Positions 29,857-38,099 of a stretch of 64,000 nucleotides of DNA are shown in pieces. The notes beneath the pieces are model-generated. The model did no database searches. It was not told the DNA's origin and saw nothing but the letters and a program-made list of their open reading frames with translations. Position 1 is the stretch's first letter. Every line of letters starts with the position of its first letter. The position numbers and the translations under genes are program-made. Source of the DNA: Actinomycetales bacterium (GTDB lineage Bacteria > Actinomycetota > Actinomycetes > Actinomycetales > Dermatophilaceae); NCBI GenBank assembly GCA_016715285.1, contig JADKAO010000002.1, forward strand, positions 124,001-188,000, given 5' to 3'.

Positions 29857-30624
29857 CTAAGCGTGGACCGGCTTCACGGCATAGCGGTCGACGAATCGAC
29901 GGAGGATCTCCGGAGGATGTGGCGTGTCCCGTTCGCGAGCAACCGCTTTGAGCCGGTCGGCCTCTTCGGGGGGGAAATAGCCGAAATCCCGATAGGCGTC
30001 GATCCGGGTTTGGAGCGACACCGAGTCCATCTCCGGGTGGAACTGCAGGGCATAGACGTTGCGGCCGACACGGAATGCCTGGATTGGGCAAGCTGCGGAC
30101 GTGGCCAGGACGGTCGCGCGACGCGGGGTGGTGCTCAGCGCTTCCTTATGCCCGCCAAATGCCTCGAAGGTCTCCGGCAGCCCAGCAAAGAGCGGATCGC
30201 GCGCACCCGCGGCGGTCACCGTCACGGACAGTCGGCCCACCGGCTCGCCAAACTGTCGATCGACGACCCCTCCTTGGTGCCGACCCAGCGTGCCAATGCC
30301 GTAACACAGGCCGAGGAAGGGCAGGTCGCGGTCGACCACCTCGTCCAAGACGCGATCGATGGTCGCCTCGGCTTGCCGCTGCACGTCGGGCTTGCGCTCT
30401 TCGGGATCACTCGCGAGATAGGGACCGCCGCCAAGAATCACCCCGCTGTATGCCGTGAGGTCCAGGTCGGTCACCGGCCCGCGTTCCAGCCGCACCCGGC
30501 GCAGCGCGCCCTCGTCGAGGTCGCCGAGCCGCAGGATCGACGCGTATTCGTCGTCCGCGGCAGCGTCCTCGGCGCGGTGCGCCAGCAGGAGGAAGGGCTT
30601 CACGAGGAACAAGGTTAGGCGCAA
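29857..30624 (-). CDS. Class I glutamine amidotransferase-like protein
   Basis: A 255-residue protein with a GATase-1 fold. Catalytic Cys is in LPFLGLCYGIG and the catalytic His/Glu are in YALQFHPEMD; GVILGGGPYLAS is the oxyanion region. It is like the stand-alone GMP synthase (glutamine-hydrolysing) type proteins often mis-named GuaA; the partner is unknown. The gene ends 11 bp before the kinase start and may be co-transcribed with it. The ATG start at 30624 is the first in the frame. Confidence 0.85.
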   Translation of the reverse strand: MRLTLFLVKPFLLLAHRAEDAAADDEYASILRLGDLDEGALRRVRLERGPVTDLDLTAYSGVILGGGPYLASDPEERKPDVQRQAEATIDRVLDEVVDRDLPFLGLCYGIGTLGRHQGGVVDRQFGEPVGRLSVTVTAAGARDPLFAGLPETFEAFGGHKEALSTTPRRATVLATSAACPIQAFRVGRNVYALQFHPEMDSVSLQTRIDAYRDFGYFPPEEADRLKAVARERDTPHPPEILRRFVDRYAVKPVHA

Positions 30625-30671
30625 AGCCGAGCAGGCATCCGGCGTGGTCGCGGTGTGGGACGCTTCGGGAC

Positions 30672-31586
30672 ATGGCTCGGGTGACGCGGCGACGACGCAT
30701 CACTCGGTATGCCGTGGACTCACCCCCGCGCCCCCGCGAAGACACGCTTGCGGTCGAGGAGCCGCTCCAGATCCGCCTGAGTGCATTGCCAGAGGCCGGA
30801 TCCTCGGCAGTCCACCCGACCCGCGACCTCACGGTGACGATGCGCACGCCGGGTCACGACTTCGACCTGGTGACGGGATTCCTTTTGGGCGAGGGGCTCT
30901 TCGCGAGCTCCGACGACATCGCGATGATCCGCTACTGCGCCGGCACGGACGCCGACGGTCTCCAGACCTTCAACGTCATCGACGTCACGCTCGCCGCCGG
31001 GGTCGCGCTCCCGCCGTCGCGCGTGGAGCGCCAAGTCACGACGACAAGTGCGTGCGGCATCTGCGGCACCACCTCGATCGATGACGTCCGCAGGGCCCTC
31101 CACACCAATCACTCGCCGTCACCTCGCGCGTCGGACCTTCGCATCCCGATGGCAGCTCTCCTCGCGATGCCAGATCGACTTCGTTCTGCCCAAACGCTTT
31201 TCGAGCGGACCGGGGCGTAGACGCGGCCGGGGTATTCACGGCATACCCCGGTCTTGGCGACGTCCGCGACGACGGCGACGCGAGCTGGGAGCTGCGTTGC
31301 GTGCGCGAGGACGTCGGGCGCCACAACGCGGTCGACAAGGTAATCGGCTGGGCCGCGCGCGAAGGACTCCTTCCCTGGAGGGACGCAGTCCTCCAAGTGA
31401 GCGGGCGCGCATCCTTCGAGCTAGTGCAAAAAGCCGCGATGGCGGGTATGCCGGTCCTCGCCGCCGTGGGTGCCCCGTCGTCCCTCGCCGCGGAACTCGC
31501 CGACGAGCTCGGCATCACCTGATCGGCTTCAACCGAGGCACCTCGCTGAACGTGTACACCCACCCCGAGCGCATCGTCCCCGTTAG
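30672..31586 (+). pseudogene. fdhD: Formate dehydrogenase accessory sulfurtransferase FdhD, two frame breaks
   Basis: FdhD transfers sulfur to the molybdenum cofactor of formate dehydrogenase. Intact codons 1-180 contain the conserved SACGICGTTS Cys motif. The frame ends in FERTG at 31216 because a run of Gs is one short (31212-31215); the next frame continues [33 protein letters not shown] and [19 protein letters not shown] second break (a C lost near 31518) cuts LGIT from [20 protein letters not shown] in the third frame. Both breaks are single bases in short homopolymers and all conserved blocks survive, so a sequencing artefact is likely; the end coordinate is approximate. Confidence 0.75.
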
Positions 31587-31620
31587 GCAGTCGGGGCCAG
31601 CGAGAGCCGGTCAGCGCCGG

Positions 31621-32052
31621 TTAGAGGACTGCCCGGAGGCGGTCGGCATACTCCCGCATTTCCTCGGGGGAGTCGTAACGCACCCGTGGCCAGAAGAAGC
31701 CCCGCAGCCCGTCGCCTTTTGTCCGGGGCACGACGTGGCAATGCAAGTGGGGCACCGACTGGCTAACGACATTATTCATCGCGACAAAGGAGCCTTGCGC
31801 TCCGAGCCCGGACGTGATGGCCGCTGCAATGCGTTGTATGCCGGCCAGGAACGGGTCGCGCGCGGCGGGCGCAAGGTCGGTCAGGGTGGCCACGTGCTCG
31901 CGTGGGATGACGAGGACGTGCCCCTTGAACACCGGCCTCTGGTCGAGGAAGGCAAGGACATCCGGGGTGCTCTCGATGAGCTCGGCCGGGGCGTTTCCCG
32001 CCACGATCGCGCAGAAGACGCACAACGTCTGAGATTGCGCCGAGGGACTCAC
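31621..32052 (-). CDS. HIT family protein
   Basis: Histidine-triad nucleotide-binding protein of about 143 residues, probably hydrolysing nucleotide phosphoramidates or AMP conjugates. CVFCAIVAG begins the domain, GHVLVIPREHVATL follows, and the histidine triad is PHLHCHVVPR. The GTG at 32052 gives the usual N-terminus; in-frame ATGs further upstream would add an unlikely stretch. Divergent from the phosphate transporter gene. Confidence 0.9.
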   Translation of the reverse strand: MSPSAQSQTLCVFCAIVAGNAPAELIESTPDVLAFLDQRPVFKGHVLVIPREHVATLTDLAPAARDPFLAGIQRIAAAITSGLGAQGSFVAMNNVVSQSVPHLHCHVVPRTKGDGLRGFFWPRVRYDSPEEMREYADRLRAVL

Positions 32053-32186
32053 CTTCTGGGACTCGTGAACGGAGTGTGAACGAGAGAAGAAATGTGACGA
32101 AAATGGGAACTCAAACATGCTGTTCACCCCATGGTCTCAGGACTTTCGTCTTGGCGACACCGGGGGGTCGTCTCCATCATTGGCTC

Positions 32187-33458
32187 GTGACCACCGCATC
32201 CATGATTCTCGCATTGGTCGTCGTCGTCGCCTTGGCGTTCGACTTCACCAATGGCTTCCATGACACCGGGAACGCGATGGCTGCGTCGATCGCCACCGGG
32301 GCGCTCAGCCCCAAAGGCGCTGTGACGCTTGCCGCGATCCTCAACCTCGTCGGTGCACTGCTTTCGGTCGAGGTCGCCCTCACCGTCAGCAACGCCGTCG
32401 TCAACATCCAGGACTCCAAGGGTCTGCCCAAACCCGAACTGATGGCCAACGGCGGCACCATGCTGTTGCTCATCGTGCTCGGCGGGCTCATCGGCGGCAT
32501 CGTCTGGAACCTCTTCACGTGGCTCCTCGGCCTCCCCTCCTCCTCGTCGCACGCCCTTCTGGGCGGGCTCGTCGGCGGCACCATCGGCGCTCTCGGCTTT
32601 GCCGGCGTCAAGTGGGCTGGCGATGGCACCAAACTCGACGGCGTCATCGGCAAGGTCCTCCTGCCGTCCCTCCTGTCGCCGGTTATCGCCATGATCGTTG
32701 CTGGCGTGGCAACCCGGTTGATCTTCATGATCACCTCGAGGATCGAAGACCGCTTCCGCGAGAAGCGCTTCCGCTGGGGCCAGATCGGCGCGGCCTCGAT
32801 GGTCTCGCTCGCGCACGGCACCAACGACGCTCAGAAGACCATGGGTGTCATCACCCTCGCCCTCGTGGCCGCTGGCAGTGTGAGCTCGCAGGCGGTCTAT
32901 GTGCCGCTCTGGGTGAAGCTCTCCGCTGCCTTTGCGATCGCCCTCGGCACCTACCTCGGTGGCTGGCGCATCATCCACACCATGGGCAAGGGCCTCGTCG
33001 ACATCAGCTCCCCCCAGGGTCTGGCCGCCGACTCTTCGTCCGCCACGGTCATCCTGGCCTCCAGCCAGCTCGGCTTCGCGCTCTCGACGACCCACGTCGC
33101 CACCGGCTCGATCATGGGCGTCGGTGTGGGCAAGAAGGGTGCCTCGGTCCGCTGGGCCGTTGCTGGCCGCATGGTCACCGCGTGGGCGATCACCTTCCCG
33201 GCAGCTGCCGTGATGGGCGCTCTCATGTACTGGGTGGCAGCTGGACTCGGCGGCATCATCGGCCCGTTGGTCGTCTTCGCCATCCTCTGCGGGTTGTCCC
33301 TCTACATGTGGAAGCGTTCGCGCGTCAACAAGGTGGACCACACCAACGTGACCGACGAGTGGCACGACGGCAGCAAGCCTGAAGTGGCCGTCGCTGCGCA
33401 CGACATCATCGACCCGCACCACGAGCTGGACGACGTCCAGTCGTCGGCCAACCGCTGA
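32187..33458 (+). CDS. PiT family inorganic phosphate transporter
   Basis: Low-affinity phosphate permease of about 423 residues in the cytoplasmic membrane. The family repeats are clear: DFTNGFHDTGNAMAASIATG (first PiT signature) and SLAHGTNDAQKTMGVITLAL (second signature), plus PSSSSHALLGGLVGG and ALSTTHVATGSIMGVG. About ten transmembrane segments. GTG at 32187 is chosen because it begins just before the first helix; no clear ribosome site. A small membrane protein gene follows 20 bp later. No GTATGCCG-type word occurs in the coding region. Confidence 0.93.
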   Translation: MTTASMILALVVVVALAFDFTNGFHDTGNAMAASIATGALSPKGAVTLAAILNLVGALLSVEVALTVSNAVVNIQDSKGLPKPELMANGGTMLLLIVLGGLIGGIVWNLFTWLLGLPSSSSHALLGGLVGGTIGALGFAGVKWAGDGTKLDGVIGKVLLPSLLSPVIAMIVAGVATRLIFMITSRIEDRFREKRFRWGQIGAASMVSLAHGTNDAQKTMGVITLALVAAGSVSSQAVYVPLWVKLSAAFAIALGTYLGGWRIIHTMGKGLVDISSPQGLAADSSSATVILASSQLGFALSTTHVATGSIMGVGVGKKGASVRWAVAGRMVTAWAITFPAAAVMGALMYWVAAGLGGIIGPLVVFAILCGLSLYMWKRSRVNKVDHTNVTDEWHDGSKPEVAVAAHDIIDPHHELDDVQSSANR

Positions 33459-33478
33459 GCTAGGAAGAACACACGATC

Positions 33479-33783
33479 ATGAACATGATTCCTCTCGCTC
33501 TCGAAGGCGCCTGGAAGGTGCTCGCCGCGGGTCTGGTCCTCGGCGCTGGCCTTCCGATCCTCTACGCGTTCGCCGTCAAGGGTCTGGCTATGGCCACGGC
33601 GCTGGCGCGATCATTGGGGAGCAGACCAAGAAGCCCATCGGCAAGGTCCTGTGGTGGGGCCTGCTGTTGGTCATCCTGCTCGCCGCGTCCTACGGCATCA
33701 GCTTCATCGTCGCCACCGGTATCGGCAAGGTCGTCACGTTCGACCACGTCATCCCGTGGTTCGTCGACAAGCCCAAGAAGTAA
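33479..33783 (+). CDS. Small membrane protein downstream of PiT, frame broken near 33600
   Basis: About 100 residues with two hydrophobic helices. The ATG at 33479 follows AGGAAG. The first 41 codons (MIPLALEGAWKVLAAGLVLG, then LPILYAFAVKGLAMATA) are followed by a one-base loss around 33598-33603, after which the other frame reads IIGEQTKKPIGKVLWWGLLL and ends VDKPKK at 33783. Two transmembrane segments fall on either side. It is likely a PiT-associated protein, but I know no family. A terminator follows at 33816. Confidence 0.65.
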
Positions 33784-33815
33784 TCCACTAGTCGGACAGT
33801 CCGACTCGAAACGCG

Positions 33816-33857
33816 GAGCCCGCGGTTGGCATCAAGCCAGCCGCGGGCTTCGCGTTT
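33816..33857 (+). terminator. Terminator after the PiT operon
   Basis: AGCCCGCGG at 33817-33825, continued by TTGGC, pairs with GCCAGCCGCGGGCTT at 33836-33850, followed by GCGTTTTGCG. It stands 30 bp after the small gene. Confidence 0.8.
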
Positions 33858-33876
33858 TGCGTGTCAAAAAGCGGGC

Positions 33877-34164
33877 TTAGAGCGTCATCCCTAGGCGACG
33901 GGCGCTGCGCTGACGTTGCCGGCTCGCGCGCAACCGCCGCAGTCGCTTGACCAGCATGGGATCAGCCGCAAGCGCGGCCGGGTTGTCGATGAGGGCGTTA
34001 AGAACCTGGTAGTAGCGGGTCGAGCTCATGTCGAACAGGTCCTTGATCGCCTGCTCTTTAGCTCCGGCGTACTTCCACCACTGGCGCTCGAACGCCAACA
34101 CATTGCGGTCGCGATCGCTCAACGTGTCGTTGGCCATCATGACCTGCTCCGCTGTGTCTGCCAT
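33877..34164 (-). CDS. DUF3263 family protein
   Basis: A 95-residue protein of a small actinobacterial family of unknown function. The conserved part is LSDRDRNVLAFERQWWKYAG, followed by KEQAIKDLFDMSSTRYYQVLN and a basic tail (RRLRASRQRQRSARR). The RxxYYQVLNxLID region is helix-turn-helix-like, so DNA binding is possible. It is commonly found near LytR_C domain proteins in this group; none is adjacent here. Confidence 0.82.
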   Translation of the reverse strand: MADTAEQVMMANDTLSDRDRNVLAFERQWWKYAGAKEQAIKDLFDMSSTRYYQVLNALIDNPAALAADPMLVKRLRRLRASRQRQRSARRLGMTL

Positions 34165-34198
34165 CCGATTGCCTCTCCGCCCTGATATCTAGCCGCCA

Positions 34199-34983
34199 CT
34201 ATACGGCCCAAATGACACGGGTGTCATTCACTCCACGCAGCCCGCTGACGGGCCTGAGTATTGCTGTGAGAAGAGTGACAGATGGGACCAATGAGGCCAG
34301 TGAATACGACGGCTCAGGACCCGGCAGGAGCACCCCGGTCAGGTCAGCCACGGTGTCGCACACGGCATACGGCCGCTGTGCCACCAGCGCGTCCCGCTCC
34401 CCGCACCCCAGGCGACCCCAACTCCCGGCATGCCCGCCGCGGCCGCCGCCAGCAGGTCGACCGCCGCATCACCCACGTATGCCGCACCCTGATGTCGCCA
34501 CCAGCACGCTCCAGCGCGAGGAGGAGGGGCTCGGGGTTCGGTTTGTGGACGTCGGTGTCTTCCATGGTCACGAGGATCGGCATGAGGTCGGCGATTCCGC
34601 ACCGCTGCAGCGCCATGAGCGCGGGCTCGCGCCGCTTCGAGGTCGCCACCGCGACCTGCGCGCCCGCGTCGTGGAGCGCGCGCAGCATCGCGTCGATCCC
34701 GGCATACGGAGCGATGAGGTGCGGGTGCGCTTCGTTCCATGCGGTGTATGCCGCGAAGAGCGCGTCTGCGTGCTCGGGCGCGCCCCTCGCGGAAGCATTC
34801 GATGAGCGGCCGCCCGATATACCCCCGGATGCGGCGGGCATCCCAGGGCTCCCCGAGCACCGTCTGGGTCGCGTGCTGATAGGAGGCAACGATGAGGCCG
34901 ATCGTGTCAACGAGCGTGCCATCGAGGTCGAAGACCACGGTCTCCCAACGCGGCGCAGCCGCCGCCTTCGCCTCAGGGCTCAC
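34199..34983 (-). pseudogene. HAD-IA phosphatase (phosphoglycolate phosphatase-like), three frame breaks
   Basis: Haloacid-dehalogenase-type hydrolase. Motif I VVFDLDGTLVDTIGLI lies in the first frame near the N-terminus (GTG at 34983). The frame changes near 34785 in a G run; the cap and core continue in a second frame (FAAYTAWNEAHPHLIAPYAG, then VAVATSKRREPALMALQ with motif II, and DTDVHKPNPEPLL with motif III). Near 34490 the first frame resumes with motif IV AAYVGDAAVDLLAAAAAG. A third break near 34400 leads to VAQRPYAVCDTVADL. All HAD motifs survive, so indel errors are likely; the C-terminus is uncertain. Confidence 0.72.
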
Positions 34984-35014
34984 GAGGACGACTCAGCGTC
35001 GGTGGCCTCGGTAA

Positions 35015-35452
35015 TCAAGGAGTGCCGATGCGGAAGACCCGCGCGAGCGCAGTGGCGATGTGCCGCCCGTCGGGGTACTTGTCGCCGTAGGCGTGGACGT
35101 CGATCCGGTAGACCGCCGTGCGACCGGTGCGGTTGATTTCGACGCCTTCGCAGACCATGGTGTCGCCGAGCGCGCCGGCGTTGAGGAACTCCGTGTGCAC
35201 GTCCTGCGCGACCGCGAGCGTTCCGTGACTATTGCTCACCGCGGCGTGCACGACATCGACCAGCGCCATCATGACCCCACCGTGCGCAGTGCCCGGTGCG
35301 TTGAGGAGCCGATCGGTCACCTTCATCGTGGCCCGCGCGTAACCCGCTCTGATGGTGTCGAATTCGATGCCCAGGAAGTCAGCGACGGGGTCGGTCGACA
35401 ACATGGTGTACAGCCGCGGGTTGATCTCGGGGTAGGTGGTTTCGTCGGTCAT
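35015..35452 (-). CDS. PaaI-type hotdog-fold thioesterase
   Basis: A 145-residue predicted acyl-CoA thioesterase. The hotdog signature is LNAPGTAHGGVMMALVDVVH, with the conserved Gly-Gly before the long helix. The start at 35452 (ATG) gives MTDETTYPEINPRLY; a GTG or ATG 33 bases earlier is possible. Substrate unknown. Divergent from the secreted metalloprotease, 170 bp between. Confidence 0.85.
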   Translation of the reverse strand: MTDETTYPEINPRLYTMLSTDPVADFLGIEFDTIRAGYARATMKVTDRLLNAPGTAHGGVMMALVDVVHAAVSNSHGTLAVAQDVHTEFLNAGALGDTMVCEGVEINRTGRTAVYRIDVHAYGDKYPDGRHIATALARVFRIGTP

Positions 35453-35622
35453 AGTCCGAGCATAGGGAGACGCTGGCTGCACCATGCGCGCGGTGTCGCG
35501 GGCGACACGGCATACATCGCCTGTGGGGTTTCACCCGCAGGGGGGTTCCAGCGAGGGGGCTGCGGGTTTAGCCTGCACCCACTCGGGGTTCGTCGCAGCA
35601 CACCACACAAGGGGCACCACAC

Positions 35623-36594
35623 ATGATCAGACGTACCCGCGCGCGCGTCCTCGGCGCTGCGCTCGCTGCTGGACTCGCCGCACTCAGCGTGTCCAGCGCC
35701 ACGGCCGTCACCACGGCCTCCGCGGCGCCCACGACGCGCATTTCCCCCGCAGCCGCCGAGTGCGTTGACGACTCCTCCGCTGCCTCGGGCGCCCGGGTGC
35801 GCGACGGATCTACCGCGAAGGAGCCCAAGCTCTACCCCGACAACCAGGCCAATGCCTACGGCGCCCTCAAGGACAGCCCGCGGATGCCCAACGGCTCGGT
35901 GACGATCCCGACCGTGTTCCACGTCATCAGCGACCACGCGCTCACGGTCGCAGAGACCGGGCGCTGGACCCGGATGATCAACGACCAGATGACGGTCCTC
36001 AACGATTCCTTCTCCGGCAAGACCGCTGGGGTCGCTGCCGACTCGCCCTTCCGCTTCAACCTCACCAAGATCACGTGGACGGTTAACAGCGCGTGGTATG
36101 CCGTGACCCCCGGCAAGGTGGAGCGCGACATGAAAACCGCTCTCTACGAGGGCGATTCGCGCACACTGAATGTGTACTCCGCCAACATCGGTGACGGCTT
36201 GCTCGGCTGGGCGTACTTCCCCAAGGGCTACAACAACGGGCGTGATTACATCGACGGCGTTGTCATGCTCGACGAGTCGATGCCCGGGGGCACGGCTGGC
36301 CGTTATGCGCTCGGTGACACCCTCACCCACGAGGTCGGCCACTGGATGATGCTCGAGCACACCTTCGCCCACGGCTGTGCGGCCAGCGGCGACTGGGTCG
36401 AGGACACTCCCAAGGAAGCGCAGCCGCAGTTCGGTTGCCCCGAAGGCGCCGACTCGTGCCTGGCGCCTGGGCTGGACCCGATCCACAACTTCATGGACTA
36501 CTCGCAGGACTCGTGCATGAACCACTTCACGCCCGGTCAGGTGGAGCGCATGAACGACGCCTGGATCGCATTCCGAGACCCAACCAAGAAGTAG
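35623..36594 (+). CDS. Secreted zinc metalloprotease, pappalysin (M43) family
   Basis: A 323-residue exported protease. Signal peptide at residues 1-36 (basic MIRRTRARV, hydrophobic core, AxA cleavage near TASAAP). The zinc motif is LTHEVGHWMMLEHTF (HExxHxxxxxH) and the Met-turn is NFMDYSQDSCMNHFT. Cys residues around AHGCAASGDW and FGCPEGADSC probably form disulfides, as in the family. Gelatinase-type activity is inferred. The leader sequence before the ATG is similar to that of the trypsin-like protease at 56135 (ACACATGATCAGA). Confidence 0.92.
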   Translation: MIRRTRARVLGAALAAGLAALSVSSATAVTTASAAPTTRISPAAAECVDDSSAASGARVRDGSTAKEPKLYPDNQANAYGALKDSPRMPNGSVTIPTVFHVISDHALTVAETGRWTRMINDQMTVLNDSFSGKTAGVAADSPFRFNLTKITWTVNSAWYAVTPGKVERDMKTALYEGDSRTLNVYSANIGDGLLGWAYFPKGYNNGRDYIDGVVMLDESMPGGTAGRYALGDTLTHEVGHWMMLEHTFAHGCAASGDWVEDTPKEAQPQFGCPEGADSCLAPGLDPIHNFMDYSQDSCMNHFTPGQVERMNDAWIAFRDPTKK

Positions 36595-36633
36595 AGTGCG
36601 GCACGAACCTGTCACATCCCCTGGAGGATTTGA

Positions 36634-36711
36634 GTGAAGTACCTTTTCGGCTGGTCCTGGCACGAGCTGGCGAGACAACCGATCAACGCAGTGACTGAAG
36701 CTCAGGCCTAA
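36634..36711 (+). CDS. 25-residue ORF with a strong ribosome site
   Basis: GTG at 36634 follows GGAGGATTTGA, the best ribosome site in this stretch. The frame codes KYLFGWSWHELARQPINAV and a few more residues before TAA at 36709. Downstream the same frame stays open into the gene ending at 37134 and has no ribosome site of its own. Either this is a short leader peptide, or the TAA interrupts a single gene of about 165 residues. Confidence 0.5.
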   Translation: MKYLFGWSWHELARQPINAVTEAQA

Positions 36712-36765
36712 GCGTCATGGACCAAAGGGCCCCAGGTTTGTGTCGCAGCCGGCCCTGAACTGGAA

Positions 36766-37134
36766 GTGGGAGTCGTCCCGGCATACACCCTCTCGATGAG
36801 CGCCCAGGCCGAGGACGTTCGCGTCACCCACTACACCCCTGCTGGTTCCATCGAAGCGGTCTTGGACTACGAAATGACCGAGGGACGACTGTTCCTCATG
36901 CAGGTCACGGAGTACCTCTACCCCGACCAGGATCGGTATTACAGCCAGCCCCAATGCACCGCTGTTCGCTCGTTCTTCTTCCGCCCCGACGGCACCGGTG
37001 ATCTACGGACGAACATCTCGGCTGCCGAGGCCGTGACCGTGGAAGAGTTCAGCGGCGTTGACGTCTCCCGCCACTGGGTCGACCCGATCACCACCTGGGG
37101 CGACTGGGACCGCATCGGCACCTACAACCCGTAG
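36766..37134 (+). CDS. Hypothetical protein, possibly the remainder of the gene beginning at 36634
   Basis: A 122-residue protein from GTG 36766 (or ATG 36796), with Tyr/Trp-rich beta-like segments (LMQVTEYLYPDQDRYYSQPQ, then SRHWVDPITTWGDWDRIG). I recognise no family. It is in frame with the short ORF at 36634, separated by TAA at 36709 and an open stretch with no good start. It follows the secreted metalloprotease and could be its partner, which is inference. Confidence 0.55.
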   Translation: MGVVPAYTLSMSAQAEDVRVTHYTPAGSIEAVLDYEMTEGRLFLMQVTEYLYPDQDRYYSQPQCTAVRSFFFRPDGTGDLRTNISAAEAVTVEEFSGVDVSRHWVDPITTWGDWDRIGTYNP

Positions 37135-37176
37135 GCCCGGTCCGGTGAGACCGGCGCTCGCGGGTACGTTAGCGAG

Positions 37177-37854
37177 GTGACTGCACGACCTTTGCCTGAG
37201 CTCGTCCACCCGTCGTGGGCGCCGGTCTTGGCACCGGTGGCAGACCGGCTGGCGGAGCTCGGCCAGTTCTTGCGCGCTGAAGTGACGGCTGGTCGGGGAT
37301 ATCTCCCGGCCGGCCATCACGTGCTCCGGGCCTTTGCGACGCCACTGGATGCCGTCCGGGTGCTCATCGCGGGGCAAGACCCCTATCCGACGCCCGGGCA
37401 CCCGGTGGGGTTGAGCTTCTCGGTTGCCCCTGACGTCACGCCCATCCCCCGCAGCCTGGCGAATATCTACCAAGAGCTGACCACGGACCTCGGCGTCCCG
37501 CGCCCCACAACGGGCGATTTGAGCCCATGGGCCGAGCGGGGTGTCCTCCTGCTCAACCGCGTGCTCACCGTCGGCCCCGGCAAGCCGGGCAGCCATCGTG
37601 GGCGCGGATGGGAGGAGCTCACTGCAGCTGCGATCGACGGGCTCGTTGCACGTGGCGGACCGCTCGTCGCGATCCTCTGGGGGCGCGACGCCCGCTCACT
37701 CGCACCGGCTCTCGGAGAGATTCCGCGGATCGAGAGTGCCCATCCCTCACCGCTGTCGGCTCACTCTGGCTTCTTCGGGTCCCGGCCGTTCAGCCGCGCC
37801 AACGCCGCGCTCGTGGCGCAGGGTGCTGCTCCCATCGAGTGGGCCTTGCCATGA
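37177..37854 (+). CDS. ung: Uracil-DNA glycosylase, family 1
   Basis: Removes uracil from DNA in base-excision repair. The 225-residue protein has the water-activating motif [20 protein letters not shown] and the DNA-clamping motif [20 protein letters not shown]. The GTG at 37177 is preferred (AGCGAG just upstream, and the family starts in this region). It is followed by two hairpin repeats at 37857-38030. Confidence 0.95.
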   Translation: MTARPLPELVHPSWAPVLAPVADRLAELGQFLRAEVTAGRGYLPAGHHVLRAFATPLDAVRVLIAGQDPYPTPGHPVGLSFSVAPDVTPIPRSLANIYQELTTDLGVPRPTTGDLSPWAERGVLLLNRVLTVGPGKPGSHRGRGWEELTAAAIDGLVARGGPLVAILWGRDARSLAPALGEIPRIESAHPSPLSAHSGFFGSRPFSRANAALVAQGAAPIEWALP

Positions 37855-37856
37855 GC

Positions 37857-38030
37857 AGTGGAAGGGCACAAACGCAGGCTTCGCGGACGCTGAAGGCTGT
37901 ATCTGTGCCCTTCCAACTCGCCAGCGAGCAGTGCCCACCCACACCTGGGCCCACTCGCCTGCGCCGTCCGTAGTGGAAGGGCACAAAGGCAGGTTTCGCG
38001 GACGCTGAAGGCTGCATCTGTGCCCTTCCA
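37857..38030. repeat. Two copies of a 55-58-nt hairpin repeat element
   Basis: Each copy begins AGTGGAAGGGCACA and ends TGTGCCCTTCCA: 37857-37915 and 37972-38030. The 11-bp arms pair at 37860-37870 with 37904-37914, and at 37975-37985 with 38019-38029. The core TTCGCGGACGCTGAAGGCTG is the same in both copies. A third degenerate copy sits at 52766-52825. They occupy the gap between ung and the MMPL gene and may act as bidirectional terminators or a mobile short element. No gene is seen in the gap. Confidence 0.8.
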
Positions 38031-38099
38031 AGTCGCCGGGCGAAGCGGAATGACCGCGCCCGCGAGGCGAACTAGCCTGCGCGAGCTTTTGCGCCTTCC

